Shown piece after piece: positions 1-12,009 of a stretch of DNA of 64,000 bases. The DNA is from Takashimella koratensis (lineage: Eukaryota > Basidiomycota > Tremellomycetes > Trichosporonales > Tetragoniomycetaceae), in NCBI GenBank assembly GCA_003116875.1, contig BCKT01000012.1, forward strand, positions 372,001 through 436,000. The letters are read 5' to 3'. The position numbers and the translations under genes were made by a program. The notes under the pieces are model-generated. The model saw nothing but the letters and a program-made list of their open reading frames with translations, ran no database searches and was not told where the DNA came from. How positions within the stretch are numbered: position 1 is the first letter of the stretch; every line of letters starts with the position of its first letter.

Positions 1-823
<823 letters not shown>

Positions 824-2720
824 AGTGTTCCCACTCTTCCTCGCTGGTCATTCGTTTACTTGACTTGAATTTGACCGGCGCCACAAGACCGACCGCTTCC
901 TTCTTCTCTTCTCTTCTCGACTCACTTCATTTCGTCTTCTGCTTTTCGTCATTCCAACCGCATCGCGTTTCGTCAACATCATCAGCACTCTACCCAAGGC
1001 GCAAGCACATTCGTTCCACCCGATCAGTCAACACGAGGCATCCGAACATTTTTTTCCCTCTCATTTTTTTTCTTCTTTCCAACGTCCATCGGCATTTTCC
1101 CTCTCCACGCCTGCATCTATCCACCCTCCGCGCCGGACGCGGGCGTCTCGTCACCCCTTCACAATCAACATGGACACTATAAGAAAGAACGAAAGAAAAC
1201 GGCATTGATCATTACGAGAACGAGCATCGCTTGCATACGACACGGCATGAAACATCGTGTCCATAACCCCTCCCCCTCTTCCACTCGACTTCATTTCCAT
1301 CCACCGACTCTGGCTGATGAAAGAGACTGCGACAAGTCTGTTCGATCCGATCTCGACTCGACTCGATTCGACTGTGTTACTTTCGCTTCGCCTCGATTCC
1401 TTCTCTCTGTGAATCTTTTTTTCTCGCTGCGATAAACGAATCAACACCAACCTCGCCGCTATTTGATCTCTCTCCAACCTCACGTCCTAGCGACGTATCA
1501 AGACCCCTTCTTTCCCCATCCGACGCTATTCCACTTCCCCCCAAAAATTCCACTCGCCCGGAATTACAAGGCGACTTTCTTCGCCTCCCCCCCCCCCCCC
1601 CCCCCCTTTCCTTTCCCTTCCCACTCACCTCTTCTCGATTTTGGGCGTTTGTTTTTCTTTTCCCTCTTCATTGGACTCGACTGGACGACACTTAGACCAA
1701 ACCACGCATTGTGCGCTTTTTTTCTTACGAACCGAAACGAACGAATAGAAACCAGGGGCTTTTACAAACCGAAAACCACGACCTCGATATAATTTAGAAA
1801 AATCAACACCTACCTACCCTTCTAAATCAGACAGGGGTCAGCATTCCACCCACTCCAACCTCCCATTGCATCTTACTGTTTACGACGATAAAAGCCAAGC
1901 CCTCATTTCTGTTTTTTCACCAAGCATTTCAACCTCAATAAAGCGCACGACCTGGATGACTGGGGTGGAAATAGGGTGCGAGGAATTCAGTTTCCCTCGT
2001 TCACTTTTTTACACCCAGATAGTTTATCCCCATGACCAACGTCCCGTCCTGTCCCCACCCCACTTCTCTGTCGGAGAGAAAGATACATGTGTAGAGAGAC
2101 ACCAGATGCACTAGATGTTTATGTTGCTATGGAGTTGGCGAGACGAATTCAGAGTGATGGTCACTCGCTGCTGACTCTTGACTGACGCTGACTCTAACTG
2201 CTGACACTGAGAAGATTGCCGTTTCCAGATGACCCTCGCTGTGATTCATAGGGCGCACAAGAAGGCAAAGGAAGCAACCAGACACGATCCATGCGCAACT
2301 CGCGTATTCCTCTCCCTCTGTCCTCGCCATCTTGGTCACCATCCTTTACTTGCCCTCTCCATCACTCCCAGGCACGCACACACGACCTATCAATCCATCA
2401 GTCATGTCCAGCTACTTACTCACCTACGCCCGACCCATCTTCCTTCTTCACCTTCCTTCCTAACCCTCCTTCTTCCATCACACCTCGTCCCATTCCCCAA
2501 CTATCCACTTGGACTTCTCACTCACCAACTTGACCACACGTCTCTCAGACTTTACTCGGTCTCTTGTCTATCACTTATCACCACTCTCTCACCCACTCGT
2601 TTACCATCTATTGAAACCATCGCCACCTGGAATCTCTTCCTTTCCGCTACCTCTCCACCGCACCCGGTAACGGCGATCCCATCCCATCCTCCCGTTTACC
2701 CACGACTATCCGTCTTGACG
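824..2720. other. Long intergenic region, no gene recognised
   Basis: About 1.9 kb between the DED1 stop and the next start. It is pyrimidine-rich on the + strand, with a 20-base C run at 1587-1606. It must hold the DED1 3' UTR and terminator and the promoter and leader of the next gene. No conserved coding segment, tRNA or repeat family was recognised on either strand. Confidence 0.6.
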
Positions 2721-3894
2721 ATGGCTGCAAACCCATCAGGTGTGTGTCTTACTCCTCGTGTGCCTCACCGTTTCCAAGTACCGGCTGGGTGGCGCAAATC
2801 TCAACCCTTGTCGGCGTTCTTCAAGATGCTGATGTGATACCACAAGATGCTGAAGTGATACTACAGGTCCCAGCTCGACCCGAGTCCCATGGCCAACTCC
2901 ACCACCCACATCTGTTCCACCATCTTGGCAACTCAACTCATGGGGCCTGTCTCAACCCTCCTCCTCTACCCCTCTTACCCCGGCCACCCAGTCGACCTCA
3001 GCCCCCGCCATGGGCTTTACCACTCCCTCCTCAGCGGCCTCTGCACCGCTCGCGCCCGCACATACTCAGTGGTCTATCTCAACATTGTCATCCACTCCTT
3101 CTCTCACTCCATCACCGTCATCTCTCTCGTCCAATTCCACCCCGAGCTTTATCCTCACGCCAGAATCAAATCCCCGCCAGCGCTCTCCGAACGCTTTCCA
3201 CATTGTTCTCACCGCCACACCGTCCCCTTCCTCTGCCGCGATCGAATCTTATCCTCCGGCCTGGTCAACGCCCGATACGCTCGGGTCTTACCCGCCTCCT
3301 TCCCATTCGTCTCAACCATCTCAACCGAACCAACCAACAGAACCATCTCAATCAGCTCAGCATCCTGTTCCATTCGGAACCTGGGCTCGCGGGTGGGCGG
3401 GCAAAGTCGCACAAGCCAACATCGACCGCGAGTCCACTGCTCGTCGTCAACGGGGAGAAGACAGCGACACGGAAAGCGTGGTTGATCAAGAGCTTCTCGA
3501 CGCGGAACATGACATTGAGCGGGACTTTCAGAATGCGGGGTGGAAGGCGCTATGGGCCACTCGGAGGCGAGAAAAGAAAGTGGAGAGGAGAGAGAGGAAG
3601 GAGAAAAGGAAGAGGTGTAAAGCGTATGAGGAGAGTGCAGGTGTCGAGTATTTAGGGATGAAGAAAGGAGAGATGGTGAAGATGGCGAAAGAAGAGGAAG
3701 AGGAGGATGAAGAGGGTTGGAAGTGGAAGGGGACCGGGAAGGAGGATGATCCAGTGGTCGTTGATGGTGAAGATGCACCGGTGGTCATTGATAGCGACGA
3801 GGAGAAAGAGGAGGAGAGGAGGATAGGTCGAGAGATTTCTGCTCCGCGACAGACTGTGGATAGCCCTCAGGTCATTCAAGAACCTCTCCAGTAA
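2721..3894 (+). CDS. Uncharacterised protein with basic region and acidic SIM-like tail
   Basis: Two exons, 2721-2739 and 2867-3894, joined across a 127-nt GT-AG intron (gtgtgt...ctacag), give 348 residues. The 19-nt first exon encodes MAANPS and brings an upstream ATG into frame with the long second exon; a simpler model would start at the in-frame ATG at 3010. The first half is Ser/Pro/Thr-rich and looks disordered. Near residues 175-255 is a charged segment (GWKALWATRRREKKVERR) rich in Arg and Lys. Then follow a Glu-rich stretch and the sequence VVIDSDEEKEEE, which matches the hydrophobic core plus acid flank of SUMO-interacting motifs. I do not recognise the family. It is convergent with the next gene, which ends in a similar motif. 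A nuclear or SUMO-linked role is inference only. Confidence 0.6.
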
Positions 3895-4394
3895 ACACCT
3901 TGTAACCGATTACTCCCCCAAACCCTTCTCCTTGTCCATTGCCCCTCCCCATGCTCTTGTCAATACAACACCAAAGCCTCAACTCGATAATTCGGACATG
4001 CTCTCGACATGCTCTATACAAAAATACATTCATCAGATACAACAGGATGTAAGATAGTTGACTTCTATCCAAAATGCAATATTGGTAATGGCTCATTATG
4101 GAACACTGGTGCTCGACTTTACACTCCTCGTCCGAGGACCAATTCTCCAGCTCCAGATCCTCATCAAACGCTTTCTCTTGCACCACAGAGTTCACCTCCA
4201 CCTCAAGCTCATCTCTCTTCACAACCACCGCGAGGTCTTCCACGGTCCTCACTTCTGCCTTGATCTCATCCACCTCCAACTCTGGCTCCACTGGCTGCTC
4301 CGGGTCCAACTCATCCACGTCCCCCACATCCTCCAACTCTACCGACATTTTGCCACCTTGTCGTGTATAATTTCGTAATCGCACTCTCTTCTGT
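3895..4394. other. Convergent 3' region containing an unexplained acidic minus-strand frame
   Basis: Lies between two convergent stops. The left part (3895-4100) looks like ordinary UTR. On the minus strand, from an ATG near 4350 to about 4115, there is an open frame with a strongly acidic, coding-like composition (DVDELDPEQPVEPELEVDE, later VVVKRDELEVEV and SSDEE). It is not joined in frame to the gene at 4395-5665 in my model. See findings. Confidence 0.5.
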
Positions 4395-5665
4395 TCAATC
4401 GCTTTCTGTCTCGCCTTGGTCCTCGTCCTCGTCGGACCCAATCTCAATCGGATTTGTCCTACTTCCTTGTCTACCCTTCCCGCCTCGTGATTTCGGTTTC
4501 GGTAATCGTTTTGTTTTACGTCTCGGTATCGTCTCTTCTTCAGACTCTGATTCTGTCTCCGAGTATTCCGTATTTTGTTCTCTTTGCGATCGTTCCGCAA
4601 TCTCGTCTCTTCGCGCCGCACGTGCCGCTCTTGGTGCCACACGTGCTTCACGTTCCGCTCGTTCTTCCTGCAATCGCTGTTGTATCCTTGCTTCCACCGC
4701 TTCGGCCTCGATTCGTTCTTTCTCTCGCCTCTCAGCCTTTCTCTGCCTCTTCCGAGCCCGTTTCTCTCTGATCTTCTCCCTTTTCTCCTTCGCTTTCGCC
4801 TCATCTGTCGTTCCCGTTGCCTGCTCGACTACTTCTTCCCTCAGCTCGCTCACCCTTCGCTTCTGGCCGGTGATGCGCTACCAGCCTACAAGCCCGTCTG
4901 ATCTCGCCGTTCTGCTTCTTCCATCCTCTCCCTCTCCTCCAGTTCCGCCTTTCTCGCCATTTTCATCGCCTTGCCAACCTCCTTCACCGTGGCTCTCATC
5001 TCATCTATTTCCTCCACTACCGCCCTCGCGGGGGGGATCTCGACTTCGGGATCTAACCCTGGGTACCAAATCCGCGTCGCGTAGAGTTTGTTAAACCAGT
5101 CATACATTGGCTGCAGGTTGACCTGGACCGAACCGGATTGTCCGCCGCTGTCACCGTTGTTGTCGTCGTTTCGGGTAGTCGTGTACGCCAGATATAACGC
5201 ACCAAAGTACGCCTGCCATACTTCTGTAAATGATTTCTGGTGGTTCAGGTGTGTTCGATGCGGCTGAGATGGAGAGAGAAGGTCGCGCATGTCGTACGAT
5301 TTCGCAAGGTAGGAAGCCAAGTTGGGACGAAACAAAATGTTCTGGAGCAGCCCTACCGTCTTCAAGTTGATCATGATCAGCAATCCACATCCTACAAACT
5401 CGGTTCCAATCTTAGTCCAGCTGACGGCTATTGATTTGTTCGGACCCCCAGCGACCTTCCACATTGATGTGGCCCCCGCGTACGCATGGAGTTGGAGTAC
5501 AGGTACGCCGACCTTGGCTAGCCTCTCGATAGTGACGACGTTGGCCCAGCAGAACTTCTCAGCCGCCGAAGAAGGTAGGGGGATGAGTGGGGGTAGGAGA
5601 GAGGGATCGTAGTGGAGTCGAAGAGGGTTCCAACCATCTGGGACAGGAATATCATTTGATGACAT
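4395..5665 (-). CDS. Uncharacterised protein, possible degenerate RNase III-like domain plus charged coiled-coil tail
   Basis: Proposed exons are 4890-5665 and 4395-4854, joined across a 35-nt GT-AG intron (4855-4889), for 411 residues. The ATG at 5663-5665 is the first in frame. The N-terminal half has segments that loosely resemble the helical core of fungal RNase III-type domains (AEKFCWANVVTIERL, then VWQAYFGALYLAYT followed by WFNKLY), but the acidic catalytic signature is absent, so any such domain would be inactive. Residues about 225-370 are a highly charged Arg/Glu/Lys region likely to form a coiled coil. The C-terminus carries NPIEIGSDEDEDQ, a SUMO-interaction-like motif. The very short intron is the weakest point of the model; two separate reading units or another splice choice remain possible. 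Family assignment is tentative. Confidence 0.5.
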
Positions 5666-6246
5666 TCCTATGAAGCCAGACCCTGAGGAGCAGAACGAAA
5701 GAGGTCGGGCAACGAGTCGAGATGGGTTAAGACCGCTCGACCAAGTCGCATGCGACGTAGCGAGACTGAATGACTAGCCTGAGACCGGTCTGGAGTATTG
5801 ACCTACTCGGGCGAGCCGTTTGGGGTGGAGGTTGGGTTGAACTCGTAGCAGAAATCCTCAACCTCGGTTTAAATTCCGGTCGGTGCCTGAGCATAAACTG
5901 CACTGCATACTGCACCGTGGTCAGCTCTCATTGCCATTCACCGCACTCTCTTCATCGGCCAGCAAGTTTCACCTCGCCCCTCCAATATATCCTGACAAAA
6001 CTGCATTTCTGTCACTCTTCACGTCTACATTGTACAGTGTCCCCCACATCGACTACAGACTATAATCGCGTCCTCCCCTTGTCCTCTCTATGCTGCAGGT
6101 GAGAACCAGATCTCACTAGATTGAATGTAAAGATGTAGGTGTATGGATGTAGTAAAGACAGACAAGACATGACCCGGCTAGAAATAGAACAAGAGAACAC
6201 CGACGAGGCGAAACCCAACCCCAAAAGACGATACACTACCTCGCAA
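5666..6246. other. Intergenic: promoter of the 5665 gene and 3' end of the ABCB gene
   Basis: About 580 nt. It separates the start of one minus-strand gene from the stop of the next minus-strand gene upstream in transcription. No coding segment is recognised. Confidence 0.6.
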
Positions 6247-9200
6247 TCATTGCTTGCTGAGGTTCTGCATCTGCACGAGCTCGAACTGAAGAAATCGTCA
6301 GTTGACATCCCCAATCCCAACCAGCCCTTGGCACTCACGTAAGCGCCACGCTTAGCGAGCAGCTCTTGGTGCGTTCCCTTCTCTGCGACTCGACCCTCTG
6401 AGAAGCAGTAGATGATATCTGCCTTTTGGATGGTCGACAACCTATGTGCGATGGCGATAGTCGTTCGTCCCTTGGCGGCACTGTCAAGAGCCTGCTGGAC
6501 GACCTTCTCGGACTGCGAGTCGAGCGCCGATGTCGCTTCATCTAGCAACAACACCTTGGGGTTACGGATCAACGCTCGTGCAATAGCGATACGCTGCTTT
6601 TGACCACCAGAGAGCTGAGAGCCCTTGCCACCGACGTTGGTCTCAAACCCATCAGGGAGGGACATGACGAAATCGTAAATATTGGCGTTACGAGCGGCCT
6701 CGAAGACCTCTTCGTCAGTCACTTCCTCCATCGGCTTGTTGGCGCCGAGACAGATATTGAAACGGACAGAACCGGCGTAGAGCGTGGGTTCCTGGGAAAC
6801 GAGTGCGAGTTGAGAACGGAAGGAAGAGACGTTGATGTCCTTGATGTCTTGGCCATCGAGCGTAACGCGACCAGCCAAGGGGTCGTAGAAGCGCTCCAGC
6901 AGCTGAATCGTCGTGGATTTCCCGCAACCGGAGGGACCGACAAGCGCGACGCTAATCCAGATGTCAGTCACTGGCTGAGTTGGGGGAGGATCTGGTGAAG
7001 CAACTCACTAGGTACCCGGAGGAACGTCGATGGTCAAGTCGCGCAGGACACGAACGCCAGGTCGAGAAGGATACCTGAAGTGGGCGTCTTCGATGCGAAT
7101 GTGACCCTGGACCTTGGTCGGGTCGAGCATGATACCCTCAGTAGACATCTGATCAATCTTCGGGACGTCGTCGGTTATTTCAAAGATGGATCGCGCCGAG
7201 CCAGTCGCCTTGGAGGCGTCCGGAACGAAAGTGAAAACGTTACCAGCTTGGATCGAGGCAAAGACCTGGATGAGGATGTCAGTGATCAATTCTGAGATTG
7301 TCTTTTTGACTCGCGCGATCAGTATACACTCACGATTGAGGTAAGAGTGGTGAAGAAGTGGCTAGTGGTGTATTTGCCATCCATGATCCAGAGCGCACCG
7401 ATGTAGAAGACAAGCGCAATGACGAGGAACGAGATACCCTGGGACGCTCCGTAGAGCGCCTGTGAGAAGATTGCTGAGCGAGTGGAGATGCGAAGAGGCT
7501 CTTCAAGGGACTTGGAGTAGAGCATGTCGACGTCGTCCTCACGAGTGAGCGAGGCAACGGTGCGGACAGCGCCTGCGGCCTCAGAAGCCATGTTGGCGCT
7601 GGCAGCGTGGATCTTCTTGGTGCGGTTGTTCTTGAGCACAACGACGCGGAGACGAACGTAGCCGCCCGACACGAGGAGTGGGATACAGGCGATACCGATG
7701 AGCGCGAGCACTGTGGTAGGTAGCGTGTCAGCTGTGGAATCGATATATGGAAAACATGTGCAGAGCCAATGACTTACGAGGACCGTAAATGAGACCGATG
7801 ATGCAGCCGCCGATCAAAGTCGTGCACGACTGCAAGATGGTGCCCATGGTGACACCGAACAAGCCCTGAACCTTTTGAGGCTGGTCGGCGAGGTTAGCAG
7901 TGACTGCGCCGGTCGAGTTCTGGTCCTCGTCGAACCACTCGATATCGTGACGAAGGATAGAGTCAAACGTGTTGACTCGGAGTTTGGAAGTCAGGTGCCA
8001 ACCGGTGTAAGAGAAGCTCGTGTTCTGGGTGTAAATGCAAATGGCAGCGAGGATGGCGGTGATAAAGTACCAGAGGCTGTATAAAGGCACAGCGTCAGTT
8101 GCAAATTTTTAACCGCAAAGTAAAACAACTTACGCGTTACGGTTGAGAGCGTGCTTGAGCTCGCCAATGTCCTGAATCTGGAAGCTGGAAATGGCTTGAC
8201 CGAAAATGATAGAGAGCGCCGGGTAAACCATACCAGATGCAATAGCGCCAGCGAGACCAAGGCAGTAAAAGAGCGTCTGTTCCTTGTTGAGAGCAAGGAC
8301 GCGACGAATCAAGGGGACTGCAGGGATCTCCTTCCTGTTGGCTTCTTCCTCTTCGCGCTCCGCTTGCAACTTGTCCATCAATGCACTCGCGAGGGATCGG
8401 CCGGTGGTCGCGCGGGCAAGGTCCGGGAACTTGGTATCCTCCTTGATCGGGGTAACTGGCTTGCCACCAGCCTTCTCAAGGTCGTCGGTCTCAACGTCAT
8501 CCTCGTCGTCATCGCCGAGATCGATGTGTTGCGCGGCCTGGGTGAGTTTCTGGTTGGCGACTAGCTGAGCGTAGGCGCCTTGTTCGTCCTCGAGAAGAGA
8601 ATTGTGGGTACCTTGCTCAATGATCTCACCGCCGCCCATGACGAGGATCTTGTCGGCGTCCCTGATGGTCGAAAGTCGGTGCGCGATAGTGATGGTCGTA
8701 CGGCCTCGAGAAGCCTTGTCGAGGGCATCCTGGACAATACCTTCAGACTGCGTGTCAAGGGCCGAGGTAGCTTCGTCGAGAAGAAGAATGCGAGGGTCGG
8801 AGACAATGGCACGGGCGATGGCGACACGCTGTTTCTGACCACCGGAGAGCAACATACCGCGCTCACCCACCATCGTGTCGTAACCATGCGGGAGCTTGGA
8901 AATGAACCCGTCGGCGTTGGCATTGATACAGGCCTTCTTGACGAGTTCGAACTTTTCGGCGTCCGTCGCGTGCTCCCACTTGGATCCAATGAGACCGTGC
9001 TCGACGTTGCCGCGAACAGTGGTAGCGAACAAGATGGGTTCCTGGGAGACGAGGCCGATCTGCTGACGGAGCCACTTGATGTTGAGTGTCTTGATATCCC
9101 TACCATCGAGCTTGACGACACCGCTGATCGGGTCGTAGAAGCGCTCCATCAGCTGAATGACGGTCGATTTGCCGCTGCCGGAAGCACCGACGAGGGCGAT

Positions 9201-10974
9201 AGTGTGGCCGGCCTCAAAGTCTGTAGTGAGGCCCTTGAGAATCGGGACAGAAGGGCGAGAAGGGTAGTGGAACTTGACGTCCTCGAAAGTGATCCTGCCC
9301 ACCACGGTATCGGGCTTAAGGCCGTCCGGGCTAGACGAGTCGATAGCGGAGACTCGAGCAATGGTCGCGTAGAGCTTGGCAGCGGCAGCTTGGCCCTTGG
9401 AGATAGCTTGGACCTCGGGCGTAAGCATCGCCATGGAGAAGGCACCGATGAGGACCGACATGAAGACGTTGATGACGATACCCGAGTCGGCGTGACCTTG
9501 CCCTACGAGAATACCTCCGTACACCTGAGGAGAGTGTCAACTTGGCTTCTGATCCATGTGGAAATATTATGCTAACTCACGAAAGCGAGCGCATAGGCGG
9601 CGTAGATGGCAAAGACTGATGAACGTTAGTGTGAAACGCTAAGACAACGGCTTTACACATGCTGCTCACTCACACATGACAGCAAGACCACCGCCCTCGA
9701 TGAACGAGCCCTTGGTACCTGCAGCCCTAGACTTGTCGATGTGCTCGCTGAATTTTTTACCCAGAACCTTGGCGGTTCCAAAGGCTTGGATGGTGCGGAT
9801 GGACCCAACGACCTCCTCAGCGAGGGTACCGGCCTTGGCGACGTTCTCGAGCGACTGGGTGGTGAACTTGGTCATAGCGGTGACCATGATACCGCCAGTG
9901 ATGACGATGACGGGGAGGATAGAAGAGAGTGCGAGAGCCAAACGCCACGATCGAGCATAGGCGAGTACGAAACCGGTGATAAAGGTCGCAATGTACGAAG
10001 CGGAGATGGGGACTTTTTCAGAAATGCCTTCCTGGACAAGGTGGCAGTCGGACTGGATACGAGTAGCGACTTCGCCCGCACCGAGGTCGTCAAAGTAGGC
10101 AATCTGCAAGTAGGAGGGGCATCAGCAACTAAAGCGACTAAAGGAAAGAATGGGATTGGAGGGAAGAATGAAGACACCATCTCACCTCCTGACGAAGAAC
10201 CGAGCGGAGATAGTTTTCTCTGATTCGCTTGGACCCAACCTCTGAGGTATAGTTCCAGATCAACATGTAAGCGTAGGTGGTGATGAACATGCCGACACCG
10301 ATAGCGAGGAGATAAAGCGCGTCGTTTCCAGCGTTAGTCTTTAGGTCGTCCTTGGCTGCCTGGAGTTGAGCAGCAGTGGCCGTCCCCGTAGCTGCAGCGG
10401 CCTGGATGACGGCAAAGTTTGTGAACGCGGTGGTAAGGCGACCAAAGATGAGAGTCATGAGGGGCTGAGTCGCACCTGCGCACGCTGCGAGGAAGACACC
10501 GATAATGTTGAGTGTGATTTCAAACTTGGTATGGTATTTGAACATTGCGAAGAATCCGACAGGAGGGAGAGCAGCTGCTTCTTCCTCCTTTTTCTTTGAT
10601 TTCTTGTCCGATTCGTCCTTGGCCTTGCGGGAACGGCCGAACGAGAACCCCTTCTTCTTTGACTGCTTCTCCTCGACAGAGGCAGAAGAGCCAGCTGACG
10701 AAGTTGTGGGTTTCACGGCATCGGCGGGCTCGACAGCGAGGGTGGACGCCGCGGCAGAGACGTTGCGAGTGTCGGCGCCGGAAGGGTTCACGTTGATCGA
10801 TTCGTTGGCGACCGGGTATGGGAGGCCAGAGGGGATAGCAGCGGCGCCAGCGGCGAGGACGGTAGACTTTTCGCTATCGATCACAGCCTCAGCATCGGCG
10901 CGAGGCATGTCGGCGCTGGATTCGGGCGCCGCGGGGTGGAGCTCGTCCACGATGGCGTGTTTTTCGTTCTCCAT
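6247..10974 (-). CDS. MDR1: Full-size ABCB multidrug transporter (MDR1 / P-glycoprotein type)
   Basis: Nine exons: 10186-10974, 9674-10103, 9581-9615, 8134-9524, 7778-8076, 7334-7710, 7012-7265, 6339-6951, 6247-6285. Together they encode 1408 residues, the usual length for this class. Architecture is TMD-NBD-TMD-NBD. A hydrophilic Lys-rich N-terminus of about 130 residues precedes the first membrane domain. NBD1 has Walker A GASGSGKS near 531-538 and [14 protein letters not shown] with [14 protein letters not shown]2 has GPSGCGKST near 1197-1205, [14 protein letters not shown] and [11 protein letters not shown]. Both ATP sites look intact. The third exon is only 35 nt but is required to link the fourth and fifth membrane helices in frame. 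Family members export hydrophobic drugs and peptides across the plasma membrane using ATP. The STE6 a-factor exporter is the main alternative; the balanced canonical NBDs and N-terminal extension favour MDR1. Confidence 0.93.
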
Positions 10975-12009
10975 CGCACCGCGAATACTTGGCGGGATCG
11001 GTGGGAACAGAGGAGGGGTGTGAATGGAAGAAGAGGTGAGGTGTTGGTGGTGGTGGGGACGACGATGAGGTGGGTGCTTGGAGTTGTTTGCTGGAACGGG
11101 GTGTGAGTGAGTGTGTTTGAGTCTGGATCAATTTAGAGGGCAGACAGGGTCAAGGTCGAGCGGCGATGTTCTGTCCGGTGGGTGATGAATGTTTGTTGAA
11201 AGTTGTGAACCTACCTTATTCAACGAGGTCTGTACCGAGGTGATGGGGGATGGTATGAATGAGAGATGAGATGAGGGAAGGGGGCGATGCGTGAGATGCG
11301 TCGATGTGTCGATGTGTCAATGGGTTGTCTAGTCGAGTTGACGCAGATGGCGTCGCACAGTCGTATGGGCTTGGCAGGCCGCAGTCTCGATGAATGGGTT
11401 CAGAGGGATCGGGCTCTGAGGTGAGGCGTGATGACCGTGTATATGTATCGACGGGGGACGGGGGACGGGAGACGGGCAAGGGCAAGGGCCGAGGTTGGGG
11501 CTGAGGCTGAGGTGTTCACACGGCCAGGGCCAGGCAAGGGTGGGATGATGGATGATCTGACGACTCGACGCTGGCGGCGAGGCGACTCGGAACCGGCAGG
11601 ACTGGGCAGGACGAGCTAAGCGTAATTCATGACTGTACGATAGTAGTACCTGTACAACCATGCGGCCACTTGAATTCCGGCGCTTGTTTGGTCGTTTGGC
11701 CGAAATAATTCCATTTCCAAGGCGCCCGCGTGGAGGAGAAAAGAGAGGACGAGACGGGTGCCTGAGACCCAGCGGCGGCGGCCATCGAGACCGTTCGGCC
11801 GCCGCGAACAGACACTCGGCAGACAGGCAGGAGACAATGACTGTAAACCTCGGTTTTACCGACCCTTCTCCGATGGGATTCCCCCCGGCTCTCAGAATGC
11901 ACGCCTGACAGTGTCATGCTCTCTCTCGTCATCCCCGTCTCCGTCCAATGTATGCATACTGTACATCCTTATATCCAGCGACTCTTCATCCCTCCGTCTT
12001 GTCTTTCTT
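10975..12009. other. Intergenic: ABCB promoter and dicarboxylate carrier 3' region
   Basis: About 1.0 kb. The part next to 10974 contains GT-rich simple sequence typical of the leader of the minus-strand transporter. No coding segment or RNA gene is recognised. Confidence 0.6.

Noticed and set aside
8580..9575. 331-codon frame opposite the ABCB gene
   Set aside because: Shadow of the NBD1-encoding exon.
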